NCBI RefSeq assembly: GCF_002556635.1
Contig: NZ_MWMO01000002.1
Coordinates: 62,001-126,000, forward strand
DNA length: 64,000 nt
Direction: 5' to 3'
Origin: Novosphingobium sp. PC22D
GTDB lineage: Bacteria > Pseudomonadota > Alphaproteobacteria > Sphingomonadales > Sphingomonadaceae
Of this stretch, positions 8,863 through 17,970 are shown one piece after another; positions within the stretch are counted from its first letter, which is position 1; the number at the start of each line of letters is the position of its first letter. A program made the translations under genes and the position numbers. Under the pieces are notes generated by a model that did not search any database, was not told the DNA's origin, and saw nothing but the letters and a program-made list of their open reading frames with translations.

Positions 8863-9999
8863 TCATGCGATGACCTTCATTCGGTCAGCAGCTTCAGCGA
8901 TGCACTGTAGCGCCATCGCGATCTCGCCCTTGCAGGTCGTCGGTGCCGTACTAAGACGAACGACCTCGGCGGCTTCATTCGCATCGAGTCCCATCGCACG
9001 GAGAACGTGGCTTGGTTCGGGAATTCCGGAAGTACAGGCCGAACCGCGCGCCAAGGCCACGTCAGGCTGCAGAAGAGCAACGAGCCTCTCCGCATCAACA
9101 CCAGGTATCCTGACGCAAAGGTTGCCAGGGTGGCGGTCTTCGCGATTACCGATCGTCTCCATTTGAGGGAACAGGCTTTGCAGCCCCGCTTCCAGTTCCA
9201 GCGTCAGGGATCTCCATTCGGCAACAGCACGATCATCGGGTAGCAGCCGGCATGCTTCGCCGAGGCCCGCGCACAATGGGGTCGGAAGGGTTCCAGCGCG
9301 CAGACCACCTTCCTGATCACCGCCATGTATCAATGGTTGAAGCCGGGACCTCACCTCGCGACTAACATAGAGAGCGCCGATACCTTTGGGGCCAGAAGCC
9401 TTGTGCCCTGACAGACTGAGGAAATCGACACCAAGCTCCAAAACATCGATCGGCAGCCAATAAAGCGCCTGCGCAGCATCAGTATGTAATAGTGCTCCGG
9501 CGGACCGACATAGCTGAGATATCTCCTTGATTGGCTGGACAACGCCCATCTCGTTGTTCACGAGCATTATGGACACAAGCAGGGTTTGATCGTCTACCAA
9601 CTTGGAAAGCCTGTCGAGATCGACCCGTCCTTCACGATCGACAGGAGCAACCACCAGTTCAGCTCCCTCGCGAGCCACCTCTCTTGCCGGCGCAAGGACG
9701 GCCTTGTGCTCAATGGCGCTTACGATAACTTTTTTCCGATTCGGGTCAGATCGCGTCAGCCCCCGTATCGCGAGATTGTTCGCCTCCGTGGCGCCGGAAG
9801 TGAATATGATCTCATCGGCATCTGCGTCGACAGCATGCGCCACATTATTGCGAGACGCTTCGATCGCATCGGCAGCAGTCCAGCCTGCCGCATGGTCCGC
9901 GGCGTGAGGATTTGCATAGTGCTCGGTGTAATAGGGCTGCATCGCAGCGACGACCTGGGGATGGGTCGGCGTGGATGCCTGATGGTCCAGATAGATCAC
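8863..9999 (-). CDS. sspA: Cysteine desulfurase of the phosphorothioation system (SspA-like)
   Basis: A PLP enzyme that removes sulfur from L-cysteine and would pass the persulfide to SspD for DNA backbone modification. The start is set at the GTG at 9999 (VIYLDHQASTPT...) with a GGGAG site 6 nt upstream; the open frame continues upstream without a better start. The 378 residues contain the PLP lysine K200 in SLSGHKASGPKG and catalytic C322 in ARGSACTSG, both intact. It resembles IscS/NifS, but its position, divergent from the sspBCD-like genes, argues for SspA rather than housekeeping IscS. A shared 130-bp intergenic region holds two palindromes. Confidence 0.85.
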   Translation of the reverse strand: MIYLDHQASTPTHPQVVAAMQPYYTEHYANPHAADHAAGWTAADAIEASRNNVAHAVDADADEIIFTSGATEANNLAIRGLTRSDPNRKKVIVSAIEHKAVLAPAREVAREGAELVVAPVDREGRVDLDRLSKLVDDQTLLVSIMLVNNEMGVVQPIKEISQLCRSAGALLHTDAAQALYWLPIDVLELGVDFLSLSGHKASGPKGIGALYVSREVRSRLQPLIHGGDQEGGLRAGTLPTPLCAGLGEACRLLPDDRAVAEWRSLTLELEAGLQSLFPQMETIGNREDRHPGNLCVRIPGVDAERLVALLQPDVALARGSACTSGIPEPSHVLRAMGLDANEAAEVVRLSTAPTTCKGEIAMALQCIAEAADRMKVIA

Positions 10000-10054
10000 G
10001 CTCACCTCCCGTTGTTCTCTTTGCGTTCCACGAACAAAATGCACAAGACACTAG

Positions 10055-10115
10055 CACTGGTGATTGTCACCAGTGACCCTACTCGCTATCATCACTGGTG
10101 AATTTGTCCAGTGAT
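10055..10115. promoter_or_regulatory. Two palindromic operator-like sites between sspA and sspB
   Basis: Site 1 (10055-10075) is a perfect 9-bp-arm palindrome, CACTGGTGA-TTG-TCACCAGTG. Site 2 (10091-10115) has perfect 8-bp arms, ATCACTGG and CCAGTGAT, separated by 9 nt. Both share the half-site TCACTGG/CCAGTGA. They lie in the only shared upstream region of the divergent ssp genes, so they may bind a dimeric regulator that controls both transcripts. The regulator is not identified. Confidence 0.6.
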
Positions 10116-10130
10116 AGGGAAATGGGTGGG

Positions 10131-11111
10131 ATGCGAAGCCTTTTGGACCGCGACGACATCAAGCTGCAGGTGGCCGGACATGAGACCTTTCCCTGCCGAT
10201 ATGGGTGGCTAAAGAAGTCTTACGACGCCGTTTGTGAAGAATTGGCAGTCGAAGATGAACAGCAACAGCATGCTTTTTCCCCAAATGCAGGGATAGGAAA
10301 GTTCGGTGTTGGCAAGAACATGGTCGCTTCGATGCGGCATTGGTCACTCGCCTGCGGAGTACTTGTGCCACAGGGGGAGCGGGTGGGACGGCTCGAATTG
10401 CTGGAGCCTACAGCACTAGGCCATAGAATCTTCGGTGGAGGTGACCCCTATCTCGAGCTTCCGGCTTCTCTCTGGCTTCTTCACTGGCGGCTCGTTGCAA
10501 GCCCTGGGCGGGCCACGACTTGGTATTACTCCTTTAACGAATTTAACGATGCGATATTCACCAAGGATACCCTTGCTGCCCGTCTCTGGGCGAGACTGGA
10601 GGAACTGCGAGAGGTTGGTCGTCTGGCGAACAGCCGGATAGCGAAGAACACGGTCGATAGGGACGCCGAATGCTTTGTTCGCACCTATGTGACCAAGACT
10701 TCGAGGCGAGGAACGATCGAGGATGGTCTCGAAAGCCCGTTCGCTGAGCTTGGGCTCATTGCCTCGATGGCGGGAGGCGCGTTGCAGTTCCGCCGGGGAC
10801 CGAAGCCTTCGCTGCCCGATGAAGTCTTCGCATTCGCTCTTGTAGAGTTTTGGCGCTCGCAGTTTTCCACGCGCGGTTCGCTCTCCCTGGAGACCATCGC
10901 CCATGACCCTGGCTCACCCGGACGAGCATTCCTTCTCGACGAGGATTCCCTAGTCGAGCGTCTAGAGCGGATTGAAGAATTCACGTCCGCTTCGCTGGTG
11001 TGGGACGAAGGCGGCGGATTGCGGCAGGTGTCTCGTCGCAAGGAACTCGACCGAATTGATGCAGACGGCCTCCTCAACCCGCTTTTTGACATCCTGGAGA
11101 AGGCGGCATGA
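10131..11111 (+). CDS. sspB: DUF4007 protein, SspB-like DNA nickase
   Basis: In single-strand phosphorothioation systems SspB nicks DNA so that sulfur can be inserted. The protein begins with the family hallmark VAGHETFPCRYGWLKKSYDA (residues about 14-33) and carries FGVGKNMVASMRHW (about 58-71), the DUF4007 core. The start is placed at the ATG at 10131 because AGGGA lies 10 nt upstream. The in-frame GTG at 10098 falls inside the second palindrome, and the ATG at 10122 has the AGGGA directly against it. It overlaps sspC by 4 nt (ATGA). The length, about 326 residues, is normal. Confidence 0.85.
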   Translation: MRSLLDRDDIKLQVAGHETFPCRYGWLKKSYDAVCEELAVEDEQQQHAFSPNAGIGKFGVGKNMVASMRHWSLACGVLVPQGERVGRLELLEPTALGHRIFGGGDPYLELPASLWLLHWRLVASPGRATTWYYSFNEFNDAIFTKDTLAARLWARLEELREVGRLANSRIAKNTVDRDAECFVRTYVTKTSRRGTIEDGLESPFAELGLIASMAGGALQFRRGPKPSLPDEVFAFALVEFWRSQFSTRGSLSLETIAHDPGSPGRAFLLDEDSLVERLERIEEFTSASLVWDEGGGLRQVSRRKELDRIDADGLLNPLFDILEKAA

Positions 11112-14100
11112 GCAAGACTCTCTCTGATATCACTCGTGTCCGTCGCCGTTTCCAACGCTCCATCCGTGTGGGTGATGATGCTGGTGTTGCTGAGGGCTTC
11201 ATCTGTACTGCTACCGCAGCGCAGGCGCTCGAAACCACCATCGAGCATGTCTCCGCGCTCGGTCATGGGGCCTTCACTTGGACCGGCCCCTATGGTTGCG
11301 GAAAGTCGAGTCTAGCGGTTGTACTTGCCGCTCTGCTCGGGCCAACCGGGCCTTCTCGCGACGAAGCGCTTGAAGTACTCCCCGCAGAACTCCGCGAGCA
11401 GATCGTCACGAAAATGGGATGGGAACCGCAAGGTTGGACCACTCTCTCGATCGTCGGCTCGCGCTCAGATGCGTCTTCGGTCCTTACTTCCGCGCTCGAT
11501 GAAGCGGGCATCAAGAAGGGGCGTGGACCGATCGAGCGCCTCGTCGCCGAAGCCAAGCGCGGAATCGGCACCCTGCTTGTCATCGATGAGATGGGCAAAT
11601 TGCTCGAACATGCTGCCTCCGAAGGGGGTGACGCATTCTTTTTCCAGGAATTGGCCGAAGCAGCGTCGCGCTCGGATGGCCATCTGGTGGTGGTCGGTGT
11701 GCTGCATCAGGCTTTCGATGACTACGCCTATCGGCTTGCACGCGAGACCCGCGAGGACTGGCTCAAGATACAGGGTCGATATGTTGATGTGCCGCTCAAT
11801 CCGACTGGCGAAGAGCAGATCGAATTGCTTTCCCGTGCGATAGAGTGCGACACGCCGCCAAAAGCAATAGCGGGCATATCGGAAGTCGCCAAAGCGATTG
11901 GTGGGGCGCGCGGCGGTTCTGATGCGGCGGAGCGCCGTCTCGCGTCATGCTGGCCGCTCGGGCCGGTGGTCGCGTGCCTGCTCGGGCCGCTGTCGAGGCG
12001 CCGGTTCGGACAGAACCAACGAAGTCTCTTCGGCTTCCTCGGATCCGCCGAACCGTGTGGATTTCAGGACTTCCTCAGCTCGACACCTGTGAAGGGAGCG
12101 GCGGCCTACGACTGCGACTGGTTGTGGGGCTATCTCAGAGCCAATCTCGAGCCATCGATCATGGCGTCTCCGGACTCACATAGGTGGTCGCTCGCGCTCG
12201 ACGCCATCGAACGTTCGGAAGTCGCCGGCGCAAGCAAGCCCGAACTCTCCGTCTTGCGAGCAGTCGCACTCTTGGACCTTTTCCGAGATCGCTCGGGACT
12301 GGTTGCATCCACCGAGATTCTTGCTGCCGCTCTTCCCGATCTGAAGGAAGAGGAAATCGTTGCTGCGCTCGAGGAGCTAAAGAGAAGGTCGGTTGTGATC
12401 TTCCGCAGGCACCTCGGCGGCTTCACCCTCTATGCCGGCTCTGATTTCGACGTCGAGCAAGCACTGGAAGAGGCACTCGGCGAAGTCGTTGGATGCGATT
12501 TTTCCAAGCTTGGCGGAAGCGGTGTTCTGGCCCCCATTCTGGCCAAGCGCGAATATCATGAGACTGGTGCAATGCGCTGGTTCGAGGTGGACATTGCAAC
12601 TTTAGCCGATGCGCAGAAGCGGATTTCAAGTTATCAAGAGGGACGAGGCTCCTCTGGATTGTTCCTACTCCTCGTGAATGAGGATGGCGAAAGTCCGGCT
12701 CAAGTGCGGCGGGTGCTTGACGGGCTGGAGAAGGAAGTTGGCGACCGGCCCATCGCAATTGGCCTGTCGAGTGACAGCTATATGCTTCGCGAACTAAGCC
12801 GAGAGCTAATCGCTCTCGAACGGGTCCAAGCGTCACGCCCCGAACTGAAGGGAGATGCTGTCGCACGCAGAGAGGTCGCGAGCAGACTGGTACGGGTTGC
12901 CGGAGAACTCGAAGACCGGATCCGCCATGGCTTCTCGACCATCTCCTGGCGGATACCGGCGCTTGCTTCGGACGAGATCGGCATTGCTGGAAAGGTCAAG
13001 GATCTCTCCGTCATCGCATCTCGCCTGGCAGCCGAGCTGTATTCGAAGGCTCCGCGCATCCGCAACGAACTCGTCAACCGTACGAAGCCATCTTCGAACG
13101 CGGTCGCGGCCACACGAGCTTTGATGAACGCGATGATTTCGGCAGCGGACGAGCCCAGCCTCGGGATCCAGAAGTATCCGCCTGAGAAGGGACTATATGT
13201 CTCGCTTCTCGAAACCACAGGACTTCACGCCGCAGATCGAAGTGGCGCGCTGTCCTTGCGCGAACCGAAGAACGATTCCGCCAATCTTCACGCCCTTTGG
13301 GAGGAGGCCGATCAGCTCGTAGAGAAGGCGGGACCAGACGGTATCGGTTTGGAGAAACTGTTCGATGGTTGGCAGGCCCGACCCTTCGGCACGAAAGATG
13401 GCCTCCTGCCCATTCTTGGGCTCGCCTATCTGCTCACGCGGCGCGACACTCTCGCGCTATACCTCGATGAAAGCTTCTGCTCGGACATAAGCGATCTGTT
13501 CGTAGACAGGCTGCTCCAGGAAGCCTCGAGCATTCGTTTGCGGTACAGCGAGATATCCAAGCGCGACGCAGCCATCCTGAAGGAAGTGGCCGGTGTTCTC
13601 GAAGGACTGACAGGCGATGAGATTGTGGCGGCTGAGCCGCTATTGGTTGGCAGGAAACTCGTTTCCCTGGTCATGGAGACGCCGGGCTGGGTAAGGCGGA
13701 CTGCGCGCCTTTCTCCTTCCGCCCGAAAGGTCCGCGATCTCGCCATGACAGCACACGATCCGAACAAATTCATGCTCGATGACATTCCGTCGCTAGTGAG
13801 TTCGGCAGGAAAGCCAGAGCAGGTTGCTCGGATATTGAAGGAAGGGCTCAACGAAATCTCCGAGGCCTATCCTGAAATGCTAGCCTCATTGGAGAAAGAT
13901 CTGCTGAGGGAACTGCGCGTCCAGGGGAAGCAGGGTCTCGCAAACCTGCGCGCCAGGGCGGAGAGGGTCACAGGGATCACAGGCAACTTCCGGTTGGATG
14001 CGTTCGCGACCCGCCTTTCCTCATTCGACGGCAGTATGGACGTTCTCGAAGGTCTCGCCAGTCTAGCGGCGAACAAGCCGCCGCGGGATTGGGTCGATCG

Positions 14101-14449
14101 AGATGTGGATGCCGCGCGGATCGAACTGGCTGCTCTGGCCCGTGATTTCCTGCGGGCGGAAGGGCTAGCCCATGTTGCTGGTCGCGAGCAATCGCGCTTT
14201 GCGCTCGCCATCTTTATGTCGGACCCAAAGGGCGCCGGCGTCTTAAGACCGGAGGTCGAACTTGACGCAGGAGAGCTCGATCAAGCGCGGGCGATCGCCA
14301 ATAGCCTCCGCGAAAGAATCTCTGCGGGCGTTTCCCGGGATGTGGCGATAGCTGCTGCTGCCGAACTGGCTTCACTTTTGGCGCAGGAAGACAAGGTTGC
14401 TGAGCCGGAGTCGTGTTCTCCGATCGTGGCGACGGGAGGAGTTTCGTGA
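11108..14449 (+). CDS. sspC: SspC-like ATPase of the phosphorothioation system
   Basis: A 1,113-residue ATPase in the position of SspC, the motor subunit required for single-strand phosphorothioate modification. A Walker A loop GPYGCGKSS lies at residues 60-68 and a Walker B LLVIDEMGK at about 156-164; the remainder is mostly helical with no further domain that I recognise. It is coupled to sspB by an ATGA overlap and to sspD by a GTGA overlap at 14446-14449. The assignment rests on the gene order sspB-sspC-sspD and on the P-loop. Confidence 0.82.
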   Translation: MSKTLSDITRVRRRFQRSIRVGDDAGVAEGFICTATAAQALETTIEHVSALGHGAFTWTGPYGCGKSSLAVVLAALLGPTGPSRDEALEVLPAELREQIVTKMGWEPQGWTTLSIVGSRSDASSVLTSALDEAGIKKGRGPIERLVAEAKRGIGTLLVIDEMGKLLEHAASEGGDAFFFQELAEAASRSDGHLVVVGVLHQAFDDYAYRLARETREDWLKIQGRYVDVPLNPTGEEQIELLSRAIECDTPPKAIAGISEVAKAIGGARGGSDAAERRLASCWPLGPVVACLLGPLSRRRFGQNQRSLFGFLGSAEPCGFQDFLSSTPVKGAAAYDCDWLWGYLRANLEPSIMASPDSHRWSLALDAIERSEVAGASKPELSVLRAVALLDLFRDRSGLVASTEILAAALPDLKEEEIVAALEELKRRSVVIFRRHLGGFTLYAGSDFDVEQALEEALGEVVGCDFSKLGGSGVLAPILAKREYHETGAMRWFEVDIATLADAQKRISSYQEGRGSSGLFLLLVNEDGESPAQVRRVLDGLEKEVGDRPIAIGLSSDSYMLRELSRELIALERVQASRPELKGDAVARREVASRLVRVAGELEDRIRHGFSTISWRIPALASDEIGIAGKVKDLSVIASRLAAELYSKAPRIRNELVNRTKPSSNAVAATRALMNAMISAADEPSLGIQKYPPEKGLYVSLLETTGLHAADRSGALSLREPKNDSANLHALWEEADQLVEKAGPDGIGLEKLFDGWQARPFGTKDGLLPILGLAYLLTRRDTLALYLDESFCSDISDLFVDRLLQEASSIRLRYSEISKRDAAILKEVAGVLEGLTGDEIVAAEPLLVGRKLVSLVMETPGWVRRTARLSPSARKVRDLAMTAHDPNKFMLDDIPSLVSSAGKPEQVARILKEGLNEISEAYPEMLASLEKDLLRELRVQGKQGLANLRARAERVTGITGNFRLDAFATRLSSFDGSMDVLEGLASLAANKPPRDWVDRDVDAARIELAALARDFLRAEGLAHVAGREQSRFALAIFMSDPKGAGVLRPEVELDAGELDQARAIANSLRERISAGVSRDVAIAAAAELASLLAQEDKVAEPESCSPIVATGGVS

Positions 14450-15279
14450 GTAGGCAACGACACGTCCTGGGCCTCTCGGGAGGCCGAGATAGCGCCGCAC
14501 TTGCTGTCCACATGGCCCAGACGCGGCCGGACATCGAGCTGGAGTACTTTTTCACGGACACGGGCAAGGAGCTGCCCGAGGTGTATGAGTACCTCGGTCG
14601 CCTAGAGGGTTTTCTAGGGAAGCCGATCGAGCGGCTTAATCCCGACCGCGACTTCGATTTTTGGCTCCGCCAATACAAGTCATTCCTACCGAGCCCGCGG
14701 ACCCGGTGGTGCACAAGGCAGTTGAAGATCCGTCCTTTCGAACAATGGCTCTGGCCTGCCCTGGATGACGGCGACGAGGTCGTGAGCTACGTCGCGATAA
14801 GATCCGACGAGAACTACCGCGAGGGCTATTCCTCCACTCACCCCAACCTCTCGGTGTTGCTTCCTTTCAGGGAGGAAGGAGTCGACAAGGCGGGTGTGAT
14901 TGACATCCTCGAGGCGAGCGGTCTCGGACTTCCTAGCTACTACGAGTGGCGGTCACGTTCGGGCTGTACCTTCTGCTTCTTCCAACAGAAGATCGAATGG
15001 GTCCGTCTGATGGAGCGTCACCCCGAGAGCTTCGAAGAGGCGAAATCCTACGAGAAGAATGCGATCGAACACGGTTCGCCCTTCACTTGGAGCCAGGGGG
15101 AATCCCTGGAAGATCTCGCGCGGCCAGAGCGCGTGGAACAGATTCGGGAAGAACACCGCAAGCGTCTGGAAAGAGCGAAGGCTAAGCGAGTCCGCAATCC
15201 GCTGCGATCAGACGATAGCGAGATTGATCTCGACGAGCTCTACGGGCAGGCGAAGGTTTGCTTGGCCTGCCACAAGTAA
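14446..15279 (+). CDS. sspD: SspD/DndC-like PAPS-reductase-family sulfurtransferase
   Basis: An ATP-pyrophosphatase-type enzyme that would activate the DNA backbone and deliver sulfur. The start is the GTG at 14446, which overlaps the sspC stop (GTGA) and has GGAGGA 6 nt upstream; a frame opening at 14413 is inside sspC. The 277 residues show the PP-loop LSGGRDS (10-16), RWCTRQLKIRP around C89, and two cysteine pairs, CTFC (174, 177) and CLAC (272, 275). DndC proteins carry an Fe-S cluster on similarly placed cysteines, so a cluster is likely here. It is the last gene of the rightward operon, followed by a hairpin. Confidence 0.86.
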   Translation: MSRQRHVLGLSGGRDSAALAVHMAQTRPDIELEYFFTDTGKELPEVYEYLGRLEGFLGKPIERLNPDRDFDFWLRQYKSFLPSPRTRWCTRQLKIRPFEQWLWPALDDGDEVVSYVAIRSDENYREGYSSTHPNLSVLLPFREEGVDKAGVIDILEASGLGLPSYYEWRSRSGCTFCFFQQKIEWVRLMERHPESFEEAKSYEKNAIEHGSPFTWSQGESLEDLARPERVEQIREEHRKRLERAKAKRVRNPLRSDDSEIDLDELYGQAKVCLACHK

Positions 15280-15297
15280 GAAGACCCGAGAACAAGC

Positions 15298-15318
15298 CGC
15301 TTCGCGTATCGCGAAGCG
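15298..15318. terminator. Hairpin between the convergent sspD and helicase genes
   Basis: A perfect 9-bp-arm inverted repeat with a TAT loop, CGCTTCGCG/CGCGAAGCG, lies in the 49-nt gap between two convergent operons. It lacks a clear T-tract, so it is a probable rather than certain bidirectional terminator. Confidence 0.55.
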
Positions 15319-15328
15319 AAGCCGAGGT

Positions 15329-17488
15329 TCAGATCACGTGCTCGAGATCGTAGGCCGTAAGGATCGGCCGCAGGATCTGATAAGCTTCTGCGCTGTTCAG
15401 GGAGAGGTTTGAAAATTCGGCGACCCGCTTGAGTTCGGATTTTACCAGCTTACGTGCATGCCCCGCCGCATCTTCGTAGCCCTCGGGCAGGACTACGATG
15501 AAATCATGGATGGTAGCGCTGTCCTTGCCGGGTGACTTGCGCAGGATGCGCCCACGCCGCTGGATGAACTGCCGGGGGTCTCGGGAACTCGCAAGGATGT
15601 ACGCGGTACTGCAGGCCGGTACATCGATGCCCTCGTCGAGGCACTTGATAGCGACCATTGCATCGATCAGGCCAAACTTGAAATTGGTGAGGATCGAGTC
15701 CCGCTCCCGACGCGGCTCTCTCGATGTGAAACGCGAGATGCGCCAGCCAAGCCGGTCGAGTTGCTGACTCACGACTTCGATCTGTCGCCCCTCGAGAATC
15801 TCGTCCTCTTCATCGGCGGGATCGGTCTCGACCGTGCCATCCCCGCAATAGAACAGCGTATGGTTCTGTGGCCGCTTACCCGCCAGCACGCTTTCAAGAG
15901 CAGGCAGCTTGTTCACCGCCGACGCTATGACGCGGGCCCTCCGCATCAAAAGGGCCGTCAGGCCTTGGCTTGGCTTGGAACCAGCCGACTTCTCCCGAGC
16001 GAAATGTCTGGCAATTTCATTGGAGAGATCGGCGAATTCGTTCGCTTCGTCGAGCGTGAGCTCCACGATGTGCGGGTGGTACTCATACGGCGTAAGAACC
16101 TCGTCCTCGATCGCCTGCCGTAATGTGTAGCTGAAGACTATGTCTCCATAGTATTCTGTGAGGCGCCGGTTACGCTCCTCATCGAGATAGTGGTGAGGAG
16201 TGGCCGAAAGGCCGATCCTATACTTTGCGTTTTGCGGCAGGAAACCGGCATAGCTTTCGGACGAATGGTGGTGACACTCGTCCCCGATCCATAGGAACCG
16301 GTTTTCCGGTATTCTTGAGATTGCGCTCTGGAACTCCGGAGATTTCATCGTCCGGTTCACGACCACGATCGCTGCAAAGTTGATCGCCGCCATTTCGACA
16401 TCGTGGATGGTCTGGCGAAGATCGTCTTCCCATTCCGTCTTTGAGACGTAGCAGCGGATCGGCTCGATCCCAAAGATTTCCAGTATCTCGCACCATTGGT
16501 CGGCGAGGTTCTGGTAGGGCACGGCGATTACAACGGTCAGACCGGGAATGCTCTTGGCCAGCTGTACTACGGCGTAGCAAGCGGTAATGGTCTTGCCTGC
16601 ACCGGTGGCTAGATCGAAGACGCCTACGAACGCGCCTTTCTCGCGCCAGGCATTGAGTGCGTCCCTTTGGTGGGCGCGTATCTCGAACTTGTAGCCGCCG
16701 ATCGTCTCGGGGAGCCTCGGTCCTCTTTCCTTGGGAGTTACGTCTAATTCGTCTTCCTGACTTTTGAGCCGTTTCAGAATGGCGAGTTCACGCGCAGGAT
16801 CTGGTGGAGCATCCATTCGCTCGGCGACTTCGAGAAGGCGGTCTTCGAGCGCGGTGGGAACGTCGATGACCGCCGTACCGCGACTTTTGTTCTCCCAGAG
16901 GCGCTCGAATGCCGCCCGGTGTTCGGAGAAGTAGGGTTCGAGTTCAAGCTTCCAGGTGGGGAAGACGTCTATGGATTCGTAGTTGTGGGTCGGGAGCAGG
17001 GCCTGAGCGCTTTCGTTCGCTGACCCCGCGAAGACGAACGCATCGCCCGCCTCGTCGGTAATAATCCCGACCTTGTCGTGATACATTCCGTGTGGCCGGA
17101 GCGCCACGCGTATGTCCAGCCTTCCCTCGGCCACAAGCCACGCCAAGGTCTGGAAACGCTGTTCGAATACCTCCCCTTGCGCTTCCTCGATCGCGGCGAG
17201 GAACTGCTCGCCGATCTCCTCAGAGATCCGCTTCTGGTCTTCGCCCCGCTTTATAGCGGCTATGTCGCGAGCATCGGTAAACGCCCCGACGATGAGGCGC
17301 ATTCTTCCACCGTTCGCGGTGAAGGTGCTGAGCGCTTGGGCAGCGTATGTGATCGTTGAGCTCGAGAAGAAGCCCACGGCCCGGTCGTAGCGAACCGCGG
17401 CAGACAGCGCGGGGAAATAGAAATCCTCCAGGATGTTGTCCCGGTCGGATTTGTAGACCCCCTTGGCCTGGATGTTCATTAGCGCCAT
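15329..17488 (-). CDS. PLD-type nuclease fused to a DEAD/DEAH (SF2) helicase, putative phosphorothioation-linked effector
   Basis: A 719-residue fusion. The N-terminus (about 20-200) is a phospholipase D-like nuclease with HGMYHDK (H137, K139) and GSANES; the spacing from K to the next D is one residue longer than the usual HKD motif. From about 265 on it is an SF2 helicase: DLATGAGKT (292-300), DECH (403-406), GLSATPHHY and a C-terminal QFIQRRGRILR arginine-finger motif. It is the last gene of a leftward operon with the DndD-like ATPase and the small Dnd-associated protein. With the convergent sspBCD-like genes this fits an SspFGH-type restriction module that damages DNA lacking phosphorothioates. 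I cannot say which of the F, G and H letters applies. Confidence 0.8.
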   Translation of the reverse strand: MALMNIQAKGVYKSDRDNILEDFYFPALSAAVRYDRAVGFFSSSTITYAAQALSTFTANGGRMRLIVGAFTDARDIAAIKRGEDQKRISEEIGEQFLAAIEEAQGEVFEQRFQTLAWLVAEGRLDIRVALRPHGMYHDKVGIITDEAGDAFVFAGSANESAQALLPTHNYESIDVFPTWKLELEPYFSEHRAAFERLWENKSRGTAVIDVPTALEDRLLEVAERMDAPPDPARELAILKRLKSQEDELDVTPKERGPRLPETIGGYKFEIRAHQRDALNAWREKGAFVGVFDLATGAGKTITACYAVVQLAKSIPGLTVVIAVPYQNLADQWCEILEIFGIEPIRCYVSKTEWEDDLRQTIHDVEMAAINFAAIVVVNRTMKSPEFQSAISRIPENRFLWIGDECHHHSSESYAGFLPQNAKYRIGLSATPHHYLDEERNRRLTEYYGDIVFSYTLRQAIEDEVLTPYEYHPHIVELTLDEANEFADLSNEIARHFAREKSAGSKPSQGLTALLMRRARVIASAVNKLPALESVLAGKRPQNHTLFYCGDGTVETDPADEEDEILEGRQIEVVSQQLDRLGWRISRFTSREPRRERDSILTNFKFGLIDAMVAIKCLDEGIDVPACSTAYILASSRDPRQFIQRRGRILRKSPGKDSATIHDFIVVLPEGYEDAAGHARKLVKSELKRVAEFSNLSLNSAEAYQILRPILTAYDLEHVI

Positions 17489-17496
17489 CGAGCGCC

Positions 17497-17970
17497 TCAG
17501 AATGATATTGCTGCTAAATCCGGCTCCGCCTGCGCGGGCACGAGATAGCCTCTTTCCCGAAGCATGCTCATCAAGGCCCTGTCAGGATATTCCCCGCCTT
17601 CACGCAGAAGGTGGTCTTTGATGATGGCAAGCCCCCCGTTAGCATATTCTTCGAAGATCTCGGCGCAGCGCCCCTCTTCCCCCTCGCGAAGGATGTCGGG
17701 ATCCTCGGTCTCGGCAAGCGCGATCAGGTAGATGAGATTCTCTGCGTCACCGCGCTCGAACTGTTGATAGGAGACATCTTCGACACCCTGCGAGCGATCG
17801 AGCGGGAGACGCCGCTTCTCCGAAAATCCAAGAAGAGCTGCGAAGCAGAGCAACTCACGGATAGTCGGGAAGAGCCTCCTTTCGGAACCCGGAAGCGGTA
17901 TGGCTGCCAGCTTCTGGACATACTCCTCGTAGATCTTGGACCGGTTGATGTTTGGTGCTCTGGCGGTCAT
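17497..17970 (-). CDS. Dnd-associated small protein (dnd_assoc_4-like)
   Basis: A 157-residue soluble protein that looks like the phosphorothioation-associated protein 4 family. The signature is a basic N-terminus followed by RRLFPTIRELLCFAALLGF and RRLPLDRSQ, then a helical segment with the GDAENLIYLIAL stretch. It has no visible catalytic motif and is probably an adaptor. Its start overlaps the stop of the DndD-like ATPase (ATGA at 17967-17970), and its own stop is 8 nt from the helicase start, so all three are one transcript. The family call is from memory of the motif. Confidence 0.68.
   Translation of the reverse strand: MTARAPNINRSKIYEEYVQKLAAIPLPGSERRLFPTIRELLCFAALLGFSEKRRLPLDRSQGVEDVSYQQFERGDAENLIYLIALAETEDPDILREGEEGRCAEIFEEYANGGLAIIKDHLLREGGEYPDRALMSMLRERGYLVPAQAEPDLAAISF

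Noticed and set aside
8863-9999. Housekeeping IscS
   Set aside because: No isc/suf genes nearby; it is divergent from sspB on an ICE, so SspA is more likely.
10098-10130. Upstream GTG (10098) or ATG (10122) as sspB start
   Set aside because: The GTG falls inside the second palindrome and the AGGGA site directly precedes the ATG at 10122, while 10131 has normal spacing.
8863-15279. Canonical DndABCDE modification locus
   Set aside because: The nickase is DUF4007 (SspB type), the large ATPase is SspC-like and no DndE was seen; the DndD-like gene is in a separate convergent operon.
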